NCBI GenBank assembly: GCA_009617715.1
Contig: VTFK01000370.1
Span: 62,001 to 126,000, forward strand
DNA length: 64,000 bases
From: Plectrocnemia conspersa
Lineage: Eukaryota; Arthropoda; Insecta; Trichoptera; Polycentropodidae
Direction of reading: 5' to 3'
Under the pieces are notes generated by a model. That model saw only the letters and a program-made list of their open reading frames with translations, did no database searches and had not been told where the DNA came from. Of the stretch, positions 10,920-23,344 are shown one piece after another. Numbering within the stretch: position 1 is the stretch's first letter; every line of letters starts with the position of its first letter. The translations under genes and the position numbers were made by a program.

Positions 10920-11215
10920 ATATTTGCGCACATAGCGTCAATCGCCAAAATCATCAATAACCTCCTGGCTTTCACTAAAACAGTCACTAAATCTCTTGAT
11001 GCAGGAATATAAGTAGATATCGTATATAACGATTTTAAGAAAACCTTTGACAATGTTTGTCATTGGTTCTTAGTAAAATAATTGTCAGACCTCAGTTGCT
11101 TTGATCATCTAACTCGATTATATCGGAGTTGAAACAACTGAAGGGTGCTGTTGAAAATCAAATTCTTAAGGAATTCCAGTTCTGGGTTCCAGAACGCCTT
11201 TCCGATCTACATATG
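10920..11215 (+). pseudogene. internally deleted LINE copy (Jockey/CR1 group)
   Basis: The plus strand first reads IAKIINNLLAFTKTVTKSLD, a stop, then VDIVYNDFKKTFDNVCHWFL and LSDLSCFDHLTRLY. This is RT motif A and downstream, with the motif A Asp retained in YNDF. At about 11125-11140 the sequence jumps to LKGAVENQILKEFQFWVPER, which matches the C-terminal end of the 58.4-kb copy (LKGAVDNP...LEKFQF). The intervening part, including the YADD motif, is missing, so a deletion joined the two ends. The copy shows that the residue after KEFQF is Trp, where the 58.4-kb copy has a stop. The 69-codon frame on the opposite strand is a shadow. Confidence 0.8.
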
Positions 11216-11229
11216 TACACCTATAAATA

Positions 11230-13080
11230 TATCGTTTCTTTGTTATAAATAAAAAAAATATTTAATAAAAACAGCAACACTCCTAGACTATAAAATAAAT
11301 ATAGAACTAAATTTAATTAATGCTCCATTGTTTTACAACAACATTTTGATATTTATTGTTTCGATTTTGAAAACTGGTATTTTGGTATGAGGTATTACGT
11401 CAGAGATAATGATTGATAAGAAAAGTTTATTAATGTGTTTTGATTATTAACATAAAACCGAACATCACACAGGGTTCTAAATTATAAAAGATCTTGAGCG
11501 AGCTTCACCCACGCAGAATGAAAAGTTGAAATGTTTCAGGCATTTGTACGAAAACTTATATTTAAATTATAAGTTTACAGGTTTTGTATTTGATACAAAA
11601 TAAGCTTAAATATTTTTACAGCGAAGTAATAAAATAATTTATAGTTAGGCACTAATGATTTTTTAACTATTTTTTATAGTTCAGACTTTATTGCTGGTTT
11701 GTTTTAAATTATCACGTTACTATATATAGATTTTATAAACGTTACAAAGTAAGACAAATCAGTTTAAAATAAGTTAGTTTGTAGTACTAATTTATTTTGC
11801 AAAGAATTTAATGTTTTCTGGTTTTATTTGCGGTTTATAGATTTTCATTTAAAACATTGAAGTTGAATTCTACATATATATTGTATAGTATACATTTTTT
11901 AATTTTTCAATTAACATAATTGTATGTATAACTTTATATTATGTGTTATTTTATTATTTTTTTAAATTATTTCCAATCACGTAGATAATTAACGTGCTAT
12001 TGTTGAAGCTAATAAATTAGAAACGTGTTAACGAATTTCTCTGTATTATTATATCGTTCTTGTATTTTATATGGCATAATAATTAATGTGTCAAAAGTTT
12101 TAATTAATAGAGGTAAATAATTCTACTCTTGCCATTTGCAAACATTATTCACCCAACACGAATTTCGTTAGGCTATCAATTTTTAACACTAAAAATATAT
12201 AAATTTATTTATCTTGTGATAATACCAATTAATTTTTAAGACAATCTATTAAATATTCATATTTTTTTTTTAACCAATAATTAAGACTTAATAATAAATT
12301 ATTATTTCTATTTAAATATCGACAAACCTCTAATTTAAAAATATTCGATAAGTACGATTCAAGAGTAGTTTAACTTTTGTGTAATTTTCTTCTAGTTTAA
12401 GAGATGAGTTAAGTAATAACAGTAGTTTAATATAAATAGATCAACGTTTATAACAATTTAAAATATTATTTTATGCTAGGTTTAGGGAAACAAAAATAAT
12501 GAACTGCACCAGCAACAGATATATTTATTTATGCAATATTATCCTAATATATGCTTATTACATAACAAATATTTTTAATAATCTAAAACAACAAAAATGA
12601 TTGATGTTATGGTTACTCAGTCTAGTTCTTTGTATAGCTACAAGGTATCCTGCTGAAAAAATACAATATAGATAATATATGTACGTAAATGTGGAAGTAA
12701 TTATCTTGAATGCTAGCAGTAAAATAAAGAGAAATTTAGTGAATTATTTTTCTCACCTAATGCTATTATAAAATTTATTAAATTTTATTTAAAGGTTTTG
12801 AAAAACTCACAACTTAAATATTATTAGTAATTGTTAAAGCTGCTAAAGATGACTTTATAGCGTCTTTTTTAATACCTTTAACTATTTATCCCTTTATATT
12901 TACCAGATAAAAAAAAGTGACTTACCATGTTTTCAAGAAATTAACATGGACTTGTTAGTCAGGCTGCCAAACATTTTTATTTTTTATCTTTCATATGATT
13001 CAGTTAATAAACTCAATATATTATTAAATAAATATTTTTCTTACATATCATGAAATATATATTAGCATTTCCGGAAAAAT
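11230..13080. other. AT-rich noncoding stretch, nothing recognisable
   Basis: No coding frames, no recognisable element and no strong internal repeat. Confidence 0.6.
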
Positions 13081-13179
13081 ATTAATAGTGTTAATACACA
13101 CCGAGATTTTGGGTGAAGGCCCTACTTTATACACATACATGCATGTGTATATCTGTATCTAAAAAAATATATCACATTT

Positions 13180-13740
13180 TACACTTATATGAGCTCGGCG
13201 ATAGTGACACATGCGGAGCGAAAGATTAGCCATGTTATATTTCAGCTATAAAAATGTTAGCTATATACATATTTTCGTGTACTTTTGCAAAGCTCGATCA
13301 AGATTACTTTGCCTTAATGCTGCTGCGTATCTAACTACGGAAGCCGTTTCAGCTAAACTTCATAACGCAGCCGTATCTCAGAGGAGAAACGCTTATTTCT
13401 AAAGATCAAAACGATAAAAAAAATACATAATATTTTTATATTTCAACTTAATGCACGTCGTTCTGGCTCGCTTTTTTAATACGCCGTGTAAGTATTATAT
13501 ATATTTATAAAATCCAATTCCGACAAAGAAAGTTAAAATTACACGCGCATTGCAAGTTTTGCGTGTCCTGTTGTGTGTGAGGGAGAGAGCTTCCCACTTC
13601 TATCTTTTAATGGAATATTCTCAAAGTGTCATTAAGATAAGTCCCTAAGGATTACACGGGCTAAATGGGACTCTGCGTCACTTTTGAGCAATTAAAGGGA
13701 TCCCCTTACATCCGCATCCGACCAACGGTCGTAAATCGTA
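13180..13740. promoter_or_regulatory. GC-elevated noncoding island
   Basis: Two balanced blocks (13190-13400 and 13540-13740). The second has GGATTACACGGGC (a TAATCC-type K50 homeodomain core in reverse) and GGGATCCCC. A 63-codon frame overlaps the first block but shows no family. Candidate conserved noncoding sequence. Confidence 0.25.
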
Positions 13741-13744
13741 AATT

Positions 13745-15390
13745 CTAAACAACCCTTGCATTAGACCGTAAATTTATCAAAATAAAAACATAAACACATA
13801 AGGTTACTATTTAAGAAAATTGTCCATTTCAACTATACAAAAATAATATAAATAGAAAATTATTTATTTAGTCTAGGCTAAAATTAAAACAAATTGAGTA
13901 TTTTTTAATCAAAACATGTAAATATTTATACATTTATTTAAATACATGTGCAGGGTAAACAGCTTTGTAAATTACATTTTAAGAAAATTAATTAAAAATA
14001 TTTGGTCAAATACAAAAAATAATATATTTACGAAAATTTTATTTATCTTTAGTCTGTTCACGCCTTAAGAGAAAACACAATCAAGATGAGTTTATCAACG
14101 ATCAGTATCAAAGTTTTTGAACGAATCGTGCTAATTGAAAGTCCGTGCAATATTTCTATGGTTGCCACTGATCTTATGTAGTATTTAGATTTGTTTTATT
14201 GTGTAATGTACGATATCGCTTTTAAAAATTGATTGATATTTATATTGTGTGAGAAATTTCTCTTTTCATTGTTTAAGCAGTGGTTATGGTAACCTTTAGT
14301 TTGTAATTATTGTCGAATGTGGTTGAAACCTCAAAAAAAAAATTACAAGAGCACAATGCGTCTAACAATTTCGAGTACTTGAATAAGAATAAATCGATAC
14401 TATCTGACAAATTGTTAAAGCGCCCAATAGCAGCTGTTCATGTCAAATTAATTTGTCCGTTCAACAACTTACTCTATTTTACCAAATAATCTCAGTCGTT
14501 ATATTTTGACAGCAATAATGGGCTTATTACTAATCATCAATACAAAAATTGCCAGTTGTCAACTGTCAGATTATTTTCATTAACTACTATAAATGTATCA
14601 TTTAAAATGTAATTAAATGTTATAAAACATTATAAAATCGATACAATATTATTTTTATTAAAATAACATATATTTAGAAATCGAAGACCTTTTTAAATTC
14701 TATTAATAAATAAAAAAATCTAATATAGCGTGACACTAAAAATATTTTTCAACATTGTCCGATATTATTATCAATAAAGTCATAATATATAATCAAACCT
14801 GAATACCTAATCAAAATTTGTTGATACATCTTCGCGTGCACGGTAACAACTCGAGTCACGTATGTCATTTGGCAAGTCAGATTTCACGAAAGAAAATAAT
14901 ACAAATTTTCACGAAATATTAAACGAATCTCGTAATCTTTTGCTCGCGATTTTCGTTTTTTTTATCGCAAACCCTCGAACGCTCAAATCATGCCAAGGGT
15001 CTACTCAACAATATTCTGGGCTTCCTAAATATATATACATACATATATATTATAAATTAATATTATGCCGTTTAAAATGTTCATTAATATCTTTCCTGTG
15101 AATAAAACGTGAAAATTGCTCCTTATTTATATGTTTGTTTTTAAGCTTTTTATATATACTATATTAATTTTATAATGTCATATGAAAACGTTTTAGTTAA
15201 CTAAAAATGTATAAATTATATTTTCATTAAAATAAATTAAATATTGAATTATTAATTTTAATTGTAATATATAGTACATATCTATGTATTGCTTTTAAAA
15301 ACATTTTAATTATAAAAATTTAGTTAGGTGATAAAAAAATATATTAATTGGAAAATATATCAATTGCATATAATTTAACACGTATCATAT
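13745..15390. other. AT-rich noncoding stretch with minor balanced blocks
   Basis: Slightly more balanced patches at 14040-14160 and 14390-14580. The rest is AT-rich with nothing recognisable. Confidence 0.5.
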
Positions 15391-15396
15391 TTATTT

Positions 15397-15440
15397 TATT
15401 ATTATTATTATTACTATCATCACGGTGGAACGGCGTTCCA
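15397..15440. repeat. ATT microsatellite next to short palindrome
   Basis: An ATT run is followed by TGGAACGGCGTTCCA, an imperfect palindrome in an otherwise AT-rich stretch. Confidence 0.7.
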
Positions 15441-15814
15441 GCACCTTTTCACAGTATTTTTAATATTTAAAAAACATTGACAATCTGCATAACATTTCAT
15501 TTTTATATTTTTAAGTAAATATGACGTCATTATTTTTATTTTTATTATTTTTAAGTGTAAAAGTAATATAGCCCCACCTTAAAAAAATAAATAAAATTCC
15601 GGTAACTTCTTAAGCACAGGTCCCAATTAAAAAAAAACAATAACACAAATGACGATAGAAAATATGGCAATATTGGTATGATAAGAAGCTATGAAAAGTA
15701 CGGATGCAAAATTTATTTTACGAATAAAAAAAATACGATTTTTTTACAATATTACGATTTTCAATGAGTGAGAATCGAATAAAGTACATTTAAAACGAAT
15801 TTTGACAAATTATA

Positions 15815-15934
15815 GAGCGCAAAAAACAATTATCACTTCTCAGAAGTCAAAAATTCACGTCAAAAGCAATAAAACCGTGCAAAATCAAAAGGAACTTTTG
15901 AGTTCTGAGAAGTGATAATTGTTTTTGCGCCCTC
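15815..15934. mobile_element. 120-bp MITE-like foldback element
   Basis: The left arm begins GAGCGCAAAAAACAATTATC and the right arm in reverse complement begins GAGGGCGCAAAAACAATTAT. A 20-base core, ACAATTATCACTTCTCAGAA, is identical between arms, and the arms run about 38 bases. About 45 bases separate them. ATA flanks both sides (15812-15814 and 15935-15937), possibly a 3-bp target duplication. There is no coding capacity. The size and long inverted ends fit a miniature inverted-repeat element; the superfamily is undetermined. Confidence 0.7.
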
Positions 15935-15939
15935 ATATT

Positions 15940-16940
15940 GACCAATATTCGATGATTTTGATATACTGACCAATACTCTCATATCAATTAATTTTAAAAT
16001 AAATAAATCTCTCATATAATTTTGTTTAATTTGTTATGCGCTTCAAGGCATAAAAAAAAGCTGCTTTAAATTTAATTTAACCGATATATAATATAATTTT
16101 ACAGTGAATTTCTTAAAAAAAATGAATTACGTCCACTGAAAACTTCAGTCAAAAATTTAAAAAATATAATAAATAAACCAAATTAATATACTATATAATA
16201 AATACAAAATTAAATTATTAATTAAATTTTATTAAATCTTTTCTTTCAATTTAAAATATTTTATATGACCATAATAATGATTTTTATATTTTTTTTATAA
16301 TTTTCTTATAAAATTTTATTAAAAAAATATATTTAGAGTAGTATCTACATATGAACCTATATCACAATAAAAAAAAAATATTTGTTTTATTACAATTAAA
16401 TTATATTTTATATTATTAAATTGCTTGTATTTTATATGTTATATTTAAAATTATACTTTTAAATGCTACAACACAAAACACATAATCTTAGAAAATAAGG
16501 TAGTTATTTTTGTAATAAAGAATCACGTTTTAACTCCAGACACATAGCAAATATTACTATAGGTTCAGTCGTAAAATAAGTATGAATGTATTGAGAGGGT
16601 ATTGCCACGAGGGTTCACGACTTTCTATTGCATGTTTTGACTTCATAATCAGTCTTAAGTTCAGCGGTTAAGGTCGAGAATTCTTAGCTAAATTACGGTT
16701 CGTTTATATAATTTGCACTTAAGTACTTATGTAATTTTATACATCTATGTATAATTATATCCACAAATAAAAAACAATATCTATAAATTATTTACAATGT
16801 TTTACTTTTTGAAGCATTAGAGAAATTTTATTAATGAGCTTTAAATGTTATTTTGTATTTATTTTTATAATAAATATCCGATGTAGATTCATAAAGTCAA
16901 AAGCGTTATTTAATATTGTATTAAACGTATGATAATATGT
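15940..16940. other. AT-rich noncoding stretch
   Basis: A short local duplication of a GACCAATA-containing motif is visible at 15935-15995, and a more balanced patch at 16560-16710. No genes. Confidence 0.5.
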
Positions 16941-16979
16941 TATAGCTGTAGCTTGATACAAATTAATTCATCTCATCCA

Positions 16980-17300
16980 GAACTAACGAAGAATAGATTG
17001 GCGTTAATGGATACACACAGGCGTTGTTTGCTATAGTTGCGGATTGAAATAAGGCCGAAGTAGATGTGCTACGGTGTTAACTAATACAGAATCAACCGCC
17101 AATCTTATTGCTATTCAAAATCAATTAGTAATGATTGATTGAATTATGGGATGCCATGTTGAAGTGTGTTTACTCAACGGTTGCTACGAACTGCGTATTA
17201 CACCAATGGAATTAAACTTTGACAATACACCATGAGCGAATTGATATCGCGTTAAAATTTTGACAATGCTGTGTAAGATGCTCTATCGAGATATATACTA
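16980..17300. promoter_or_regulatory. GC-elevated island with homeodomain-type sites
   Basis: CAATTAG at 17122-17128 and TGATTGAT at 17132-17139, the latter a Hox/Exd-like composite, lie close together in a block of balanced composition. A separated inverted pair AGATTGGCG (about 16994) and CGCCAATCT (about 17097) brackets the left half. Candidate enhancer, by inference only. Confidence 0.3.
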
Positions 17301-17539
17301 TATACACACTTACAATCCATATTAAGATTTTGATCATTTCAATAAATAATATTATATATGTAGGATGTTTGGAAATAATAGACAAACTTTATGAAACAAT
17401 TAATATCCTAATCAATGAAGGTATTTTATTTATTTATTTTTATAAATAGATAAAGCAGTAGGTTTGTTCGCAAATATTTATATTTTCTAGCACATTTTAA
17501 GATATAATATTTCGTTTATACAACTGTGTTGATTGATGA

Positions 17540-17765
17540 ATACTATTAACAGACAGCCGCACCGCGTCAGGTGCCGCACTGGTGTGCTCATATGTATATA
17601 GTAGGTATATTTTCAAACGGCAGATCATAATAAATTTCTTTATATTTATAGCGCACCCTTGGCCCCCATCACACGGGGATGATCCTCACAAGAAGCAGCT
17701 GTAAATAATGTTGCGAAGCACAGGAGTAAATTCCGGCCGAAAGTCTACGTTATATCAAGTGTGGT
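17540..17765. promoter_or_regulatory. GC-elevated noncoding island
   Basis: Blocks such as CAGCCGCACCGCGTCAGG and a TGGCCCCCATCACACGGG-type stretch stand out from the flanks. A CAGCTG E-box precedes a forkhead-like TGTAAATA. No coding frame. Function unproven. Confidence 0.25.
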
Positions 17766-18489
17766 TAAATTTTTAATATAATACCCGTTTTAGACGAGTG
17801 CTCTTATTCCGTCGTGCAAAACATTAATTTCAATTATGATTATGAAAAGCCAGGAAAATATATAATGCGTATGTATGTATGTGAATAAAAGCAAATTGAA
17901 TGTGGCGCTTTCACTAAGTTTTTAATATTCCGGTTGCCTTTTAAAAAATGTACATTAAACGTGAGTGTGATTATAAATATTAAAATATTTCGTTGTTAAA
18001 AAATATAACGTGTTTTTCGTTTTTGGCTTTGAATATTATTTTTTTCTTTGTCGTATATTAATTAAATAAAATATAAACATATTGATTTTAGAAAACAACG
18101 TACAGGATAAAGCAAAATAATACTAATATCTTATAATTCATAAACATGATACTTATTTCAAGGACATATAATACAAACATTTTTAAATGAAACACAATAC
18201 CAAGTTAAGCTTTGAACAATTTTTAAATATTTTTAAACAATGCATTGTTTTGAAGTAAATAACATATAAAGTATGGTATAAAGTAGAATAAGTTAAAAAA
18301 GTTAAATACATGCAATAAATAAAGTATCCAGTTTTTTATTCGAGGCGATTAAAATAACATATGAAACAGTCTTAACATCAATGATCGTATTTCGTAAATA
18401 TGAATTAATGAGTATTTACACGTATATATTACGTTTTTGACATTATTTAATGTTATCAATTTTGTTAAATTTCTGATAAGATGTAATCC

Positions 18490-18598
18490 TTGATTATGAC
18501 AAGTAATCGTTTGTCAAGTATTTGACGTTTTAATCATGACAAATATATCTCAAATAGAATTGTGTAGTGAATCTAGAGAAATCGTGCGTAAGTAAATT
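18490..18598 (+). repeat. interspersed repeat, copy A (pair at 51934-52057)
   Basis: Shares TATGACAAGTAATC, TGTCAAGT and TTTGACGTTTTAATCAT, GACAAATAT and a near-perfect 24-base end block (about 18575-18598) with the minus strand of 51934-52057. The order is the same and there are small indels. Noncoding. The shared internal motif TGTCAAG/GACAAGT repeats within the unit. Confidence 0.75.
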
Positions 18599-18609
18599 AA
18601 AATTAGACT

Positions 18610-19240
18610 TGTGGACCTTTTTTCTTATCTAATGATGGCTAATGTCTTATTCTTAGAACAACCGTACTTTTTTTCCACCAAACTTTATTTGATGTTATCT
18701 AGTCTTTTGCTTGATATTTTACCTTTCCCGCTATTGTTTTTTTTATATATTATGATTAATCCGTATTAGAATTGTGAATAAAAGAAAATTTCGTTACATT
18801 TATAGGAAAAGTTTTAAAAAATGATGAAATTAATATTTTTTGGCAATGTGTCAATGTGATGTAGGAATGACTAAAAAAGTTTTCATAAGAAAGTTTTTCA
18901 ATGAGATAATCGTAAACCTTAGTGATTTAATATGACAGCTACTAAATAACAAAAAGTTATTAGAATATTTTTTTTTACTACGTTTATTTCAATAATATTA
19001 ATAATTTTAAAAACATTTTAATTATATTAACTAATTTATAACCATGTACATGCTTACAATTTGTTATTAGCTACAATTTGATAAATAAGCAAGAATATAA
19101 AATAATACTATGCTGATTATCTTTTAAGAAAAAAAACTAAAAAACTACAATTTAAGCGAAATAAAAAGATAAATAGGAAGAAAAACGATAAGTGATAATT
19201 TTAGTAATTTTATTAATGATCTAGAACCATCGATATTTTG
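18610..19240. other. AT-rich noncoding stretch, nothing recognisable
   Basis: No motif or frame beyond chance. Confidence 0.55.
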
Positions 19241-19244
19241 TTTC

Positions 19245-19315
19245 TAGCTTCTAAAGTAATATGTGCTTTGGAATTTTGTAAAAATATCAGGTTGTTTTTA
19301 GCATAATCACCGATA
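19245..19315 (+). repeat. diverged interspersed repeat, copy B (pair at 9232-9305)
   Basis: Contains AGCTTCTAAAG, AATATGTGCTTT and CAGGTTGTTTTTA in the order seen in copy A. Identity unknown. Confidence 0.4.
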
Positions 19316-19319
19316 CATG

Positions 19320-21125
19320 AGGTTAATAGGTTAGTATGGTTTCGCGAAATATTTCTATAATGTTTTCTTGTATGAAAATGTTATTTAAAAATTGCTATTT
19401 AAAGGCTAATATGTTTTTTTATGATTAGTTCGATAATATATATAATATTTGTGTAATTTTTATAATTATATTTTGAATGACTTTTTGTAAATCTAATTTA
19501 GAAACATAATTATTACTAGTGTTACTTTACACCAGTTATACATAATAATAAGAATATTTCTTAAGCAAGCTTATAAAATATATTACATTTAATATACATA
19601 AAATGTATTTAAATAATTATTTAATAAAAAAAAAATGCTTTTATTATGTTTATAATATTATAACAGTCAAGTCGTTATATGTACTTAAGAGTAAAAGGTA
19701 TACGAAACGGAAATTTTTCCGCATATTTCAGTTTTGTGCTCTATGAAAAATGTTCTAACCTACTATACATTTGCAGATTATATATTACCAGCTCGAAATA
19801 AATGCACGGATGCTCTGAATTCTGTAACTTATATATTATTTTCATTTACAGTTAAATATTTTAAGTTTTCCTGGCTTAATTTATCTTTCTTATTTATGAA
19901 TAATATCAACATAATTATTACAGTACTAATATTTCGTTGCACTCTAAGATAATAAAATGTTAAATATTTGCTACATAAATTATACTTTAACGAGTAATAT
20001 ATTAATAAATCTATATATAGAATATTATCTAGCTAATAGAAATATTATCTAATATATATAAAGCGGCGATCCAATATTAATATAATAATATAACAACCCT
20101 TTACAATATTAATAATAAATTTCCTGTAAAATGTTAAGAGATCATTGACCCAAAATTCAATAGTCAATTAGTTGGCAATATTATACTACTTTATTAACAA
20201 TTTTTTAATTCTTTTTATATATTATAAAGAAATAATTTGATAAATTAGTGTTTAATAACAATAATAATTAAGGTAAATATAACTTACTTTAATGTTACTT
20301 AGACGTGGTTAATGGACCGTTATAACTTCATTATACCCTATATTATATCTCAGACAAACTGTTTTATTAGATTGTAATTACATTGTACAAAAGAATGTGT
20401 ACTACAATGTTTAAATAACTCAATGTATATGTAAAATTAAACGCTGAAATATACCGAATATTTTTATAAAATAGGATTGTAAATCATAAATTTTCCGCAA
20501 AATTCAAAGTTTCTGTTTAAACAATAAACTATTCCCTACAGTGAATTGTATTTGATGAATACATAAATGAGTAGTTCGTATCCTAGGGTTTTTTTATAAC
20601 TAATGATAATATTTCCTATTGGAGGTTTTTGTCAACTTTTCCTTTACCTAAACACACAGATAGCATTCTCAAAAACGTAACTATAAAAAATTGTACATTC
20701 ACGTAATTAAGGAAATAGTTTATACTAGACACTTAAATTTTTTTGTATATCAATTGCACCTGTTATAATATTATGGTAAATAAAGTTTTTTTATTTGATA
20801 GATAATTCTTTTTTAATATGGTGCGTAGTAGCTGCATTCTAATTTAATTAAATTTTAATTTTTTTTCTTACCTTAAAATCATTTAAAATGTAGCAATTAT
20901 ATTTGGATATTTTTATACTTTAGAATAAACGTTTTATAAAAAAATATTAGATAAAGAATTTAAACAATATTATTAATACATACTTTCAGGTAAAAATTAG
21001 TAATTCTCTAAAAAAAATATCATACGGTCACTATTTAAAATAATAAAATCCATAAAAACTATTGGTTATCGTCTTAAATTAATTATGAAAATGAGCTTAT
21101 GTACATAAAAAATCGTAATGTGTCA
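19320..21125. other. AT-rich noncoding stretch, nothing recognisable
   Basis: Short frames only, including a 72-codon one at 19734-19952 that reads as low-complexity hydrophobic sequence. Confidence 0.55.
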
Positions 21126-21134
21126 TTTTTAAAA

Positions 21135-21200
21135 ATATCTGAATAGCGTAATCCGTTATGTCTAGACTGAAAACCTAGAAGCCAAGGGTTCAGGACGTGT
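21135..21200 (+). repeat. tRNA-like SINE scrap (weak)
   Basis: An anticodon-like stem (TCTAG / CTAGA) encloses ACTGAAAAC and is followed by GGGTTCAGGAC, close to a pol III box B. A box A-like TAGCGTAATCC precedes it. Resembles a tRNA-derived SINE head and partly resembles the 62.1-kb sequence. Confidence 0.3.
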
Positions 21201-22074
21201 CAGCAGACTTGAATTTAAAAAAAAATAACCTCAGATGCAAATCTACATATGTTAATTATAAATTAAATTACATAATTATTTATAAATATTTATATAAATG
21301 TCACTGATTCTAGTTAAGTGGTTAATAATTAATTGTATGTATTCATTATTATTTACTGCCTTATCCAGTTGGTACAGATTTAACGCATCAATAAAAATAA
21401 AATGAAAATAAAAATCAATAATCTGCGATACTCACTCACAAGATTCTTGCAGTATTTAAGCATGATTCTCAATTGGATTTATCGCGAATTATTATTATTT
21501 TTTGTGAGACAGTAAAATTTTGGGTTTGTAATGTGTAATGTATCTCAAAAATATATTTACACTCAATAAGTTGCAAAATATTGAAATATGGATCAGTAAA
21601 AGGAAATTTCACTACTATATAATATGTTTTATTATTATAAAGGAGCTAGAGAAAATTCCTAAGATATTTGTATCTAAAGGAATTTAGATATATTTCGTCC
21701 GAATATTGTACTTGGATATAATTTTATACTTCTATTTTTACCGAAATCAACTACATCCGCAAATTCACGTTTATTGAGAGCATATTCGTAAGCAGAAATT
21801 GACATATTTTATATTTATTTTGTAAAACTATTTGTTTTTATATAATACGAATAAGTCTAGAAAGTATTTAATAATACATATCCGTAAAGTATTTTATTAG
21901 GTAGTCTCGAAATAAATGTCGTTTTTTAAATTGAAGTTTTAATGGCCGTTCCTACCTTAGTACGTATTACATTATTTCTTTATTTATTAAGATTCAATTT
22001 AGATCATCGTTACCTAACAGGCTACTCGTAGAAGACAATGGTTATTCAGAGGTTAATTAGCAAACCATACCTCG

Positions 22075-22520
22075 AAGTCCGGGATCTCTGCAAAAAAATT
22101 TTGTATGTAAGTTGGGATTGCAAAGCGATTGTGAATTTTCAAATTCTTTAGTCTGACCAAATAATAACATCAAAATTATATTGTGATTAGCTGTATCATT
22201 TGCACATGCACTTAGTGACAAAAGTCGAATAGTTCTACAGCACGATGCACGTCCCTGTGTGACAAATTTGACTTTCGATAAAGAGGAACTTGGCTTGAAG
22301 TTCTTATCTCATCCCCCCTATCTTCCGAATTTGTTCCTTCCGACTACCATTTATTTTAATCGATTCACTTATATACGATAACACTTCCTATACGATGTGG
22401 AAAGGGAACAATAATAATTTATTCATATTATTAATCAACAGTGGTATTCACTTTCCTATAAAGAGTAACATGTCAGTGATTAACTTCAGCAGCAGTTTAT
22501 CACAAAATAATTGAAGCACT
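22075..22520 (+). pseudogene. mariner transposase relic
   Basis: In order the plus strand reads KKILYVSWDCKAIVNFQIL (mariner 'KVLLSVWWDxxGIVxxELL'), then IVLQHDARPCVTNLTFDK (the 'HDNARPH' motif with its catalytic Asp, the Asn codon deleted), then LKFLSHPPYLPN ('HPPYSPD'). The third catalytic Asp appears as PSDYHLF only after a one-base frame shift. Stops interrupt the 3' part, but a weak VYHKIIEALGE string may be the C-terminal region. The N-terminal helix-turn-helix half and the first catalytic Asp are not recognisable, and I could not define inverted termini. It is a dead, 5'-incomplete mariner of a different subfamily from those at 48.3 and 51 kb. Confidence 0.8.
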
Positions 22521-22779
22521 GGGCGAAACTCGCACTTAGTGGGATTAAGAAATGATCCAGGCATTGTACATACATGTTGCTGTGAGTAAATATTGGTAAA
22601 CTTTTAGATACTAGCAAAAATGGCAGATATGCCAATCATTTGAAACATAGATTATTATCACAAGCCTTTCATCTTTACTTTTCGAATGTTCTATATTATA
22701 CATATATTATATTATTAAAATATATTTTTTATTATATTATATATTGCAAATAAGCTGATATCCCTATATTTTGAAATTA

Positions 22780-23340
22780 ATATGGAACTTGCACATGCTA
22801 AGTGATTTTTGACGCATTCATTCTAGGCCAATGTTATCAAATTTGTTATACCGTGAACGTGTTGTTAAGTGATTGATACCTCAACGGTCGAGTGATTCGT
22901 TCGCTACCCTTTGAAACAGACCCAGTTGTACAAGCTTAACATTTTATCCGTAATGTATAGCCGTTAAGAGGCTCACTGCATAGAAACAGCGTACGCCCAA
23001 TACGTTAAAACGTAATAAATATGATGTAAAATAGGACGCATGTGGTAAATCGTCATACTTTATTGCCGCAGGGGGGAAGAGACCTCAAAATATCTCACGT
23101 TATACCAATTTATCGGATGAAACGACCTAATGCGACGCTCTATCTCGTTCGAGTGCTATATTCTGGATGAAATATGTAATGAGTTCGGAGTATTGCCAAT
23201 GTTTTAGTTGTACAATACAATTTTCGACTAGTATCAAATATTATAGGGCGGGCCGACCCTGTCACTTTGTTTGCTTAAAGGCATTGTTTGCGAGTAAAAT
23301 GCGTAAATTATAATTCTAATGTCTGAATAGATGACAAACG
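22780..23340. promoter_or_regulatory. GC-elevated noncoding island
   Basis: Long run of balanced composition with blocks such as GGGCGGGCCGACCCTGTCAC (about 23247) and TTGCCGCAGGGGGGAAGAGA (23062). No open frame of note. Candidate conserved noncoding DNA. Confidence 0.3.
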
Positions 23341-23344
23341 GTTT

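Noticed and set aside
10844..11053. 69-codon minus-strand frame
   Set aside because: Antisense to the plus-strand LINE fragment.
22860..22935. tRNA-like sequence with GGTCGAGTGATTCG
   Set aside because: Box A-like word only; no box B or cloverleaf pairing.
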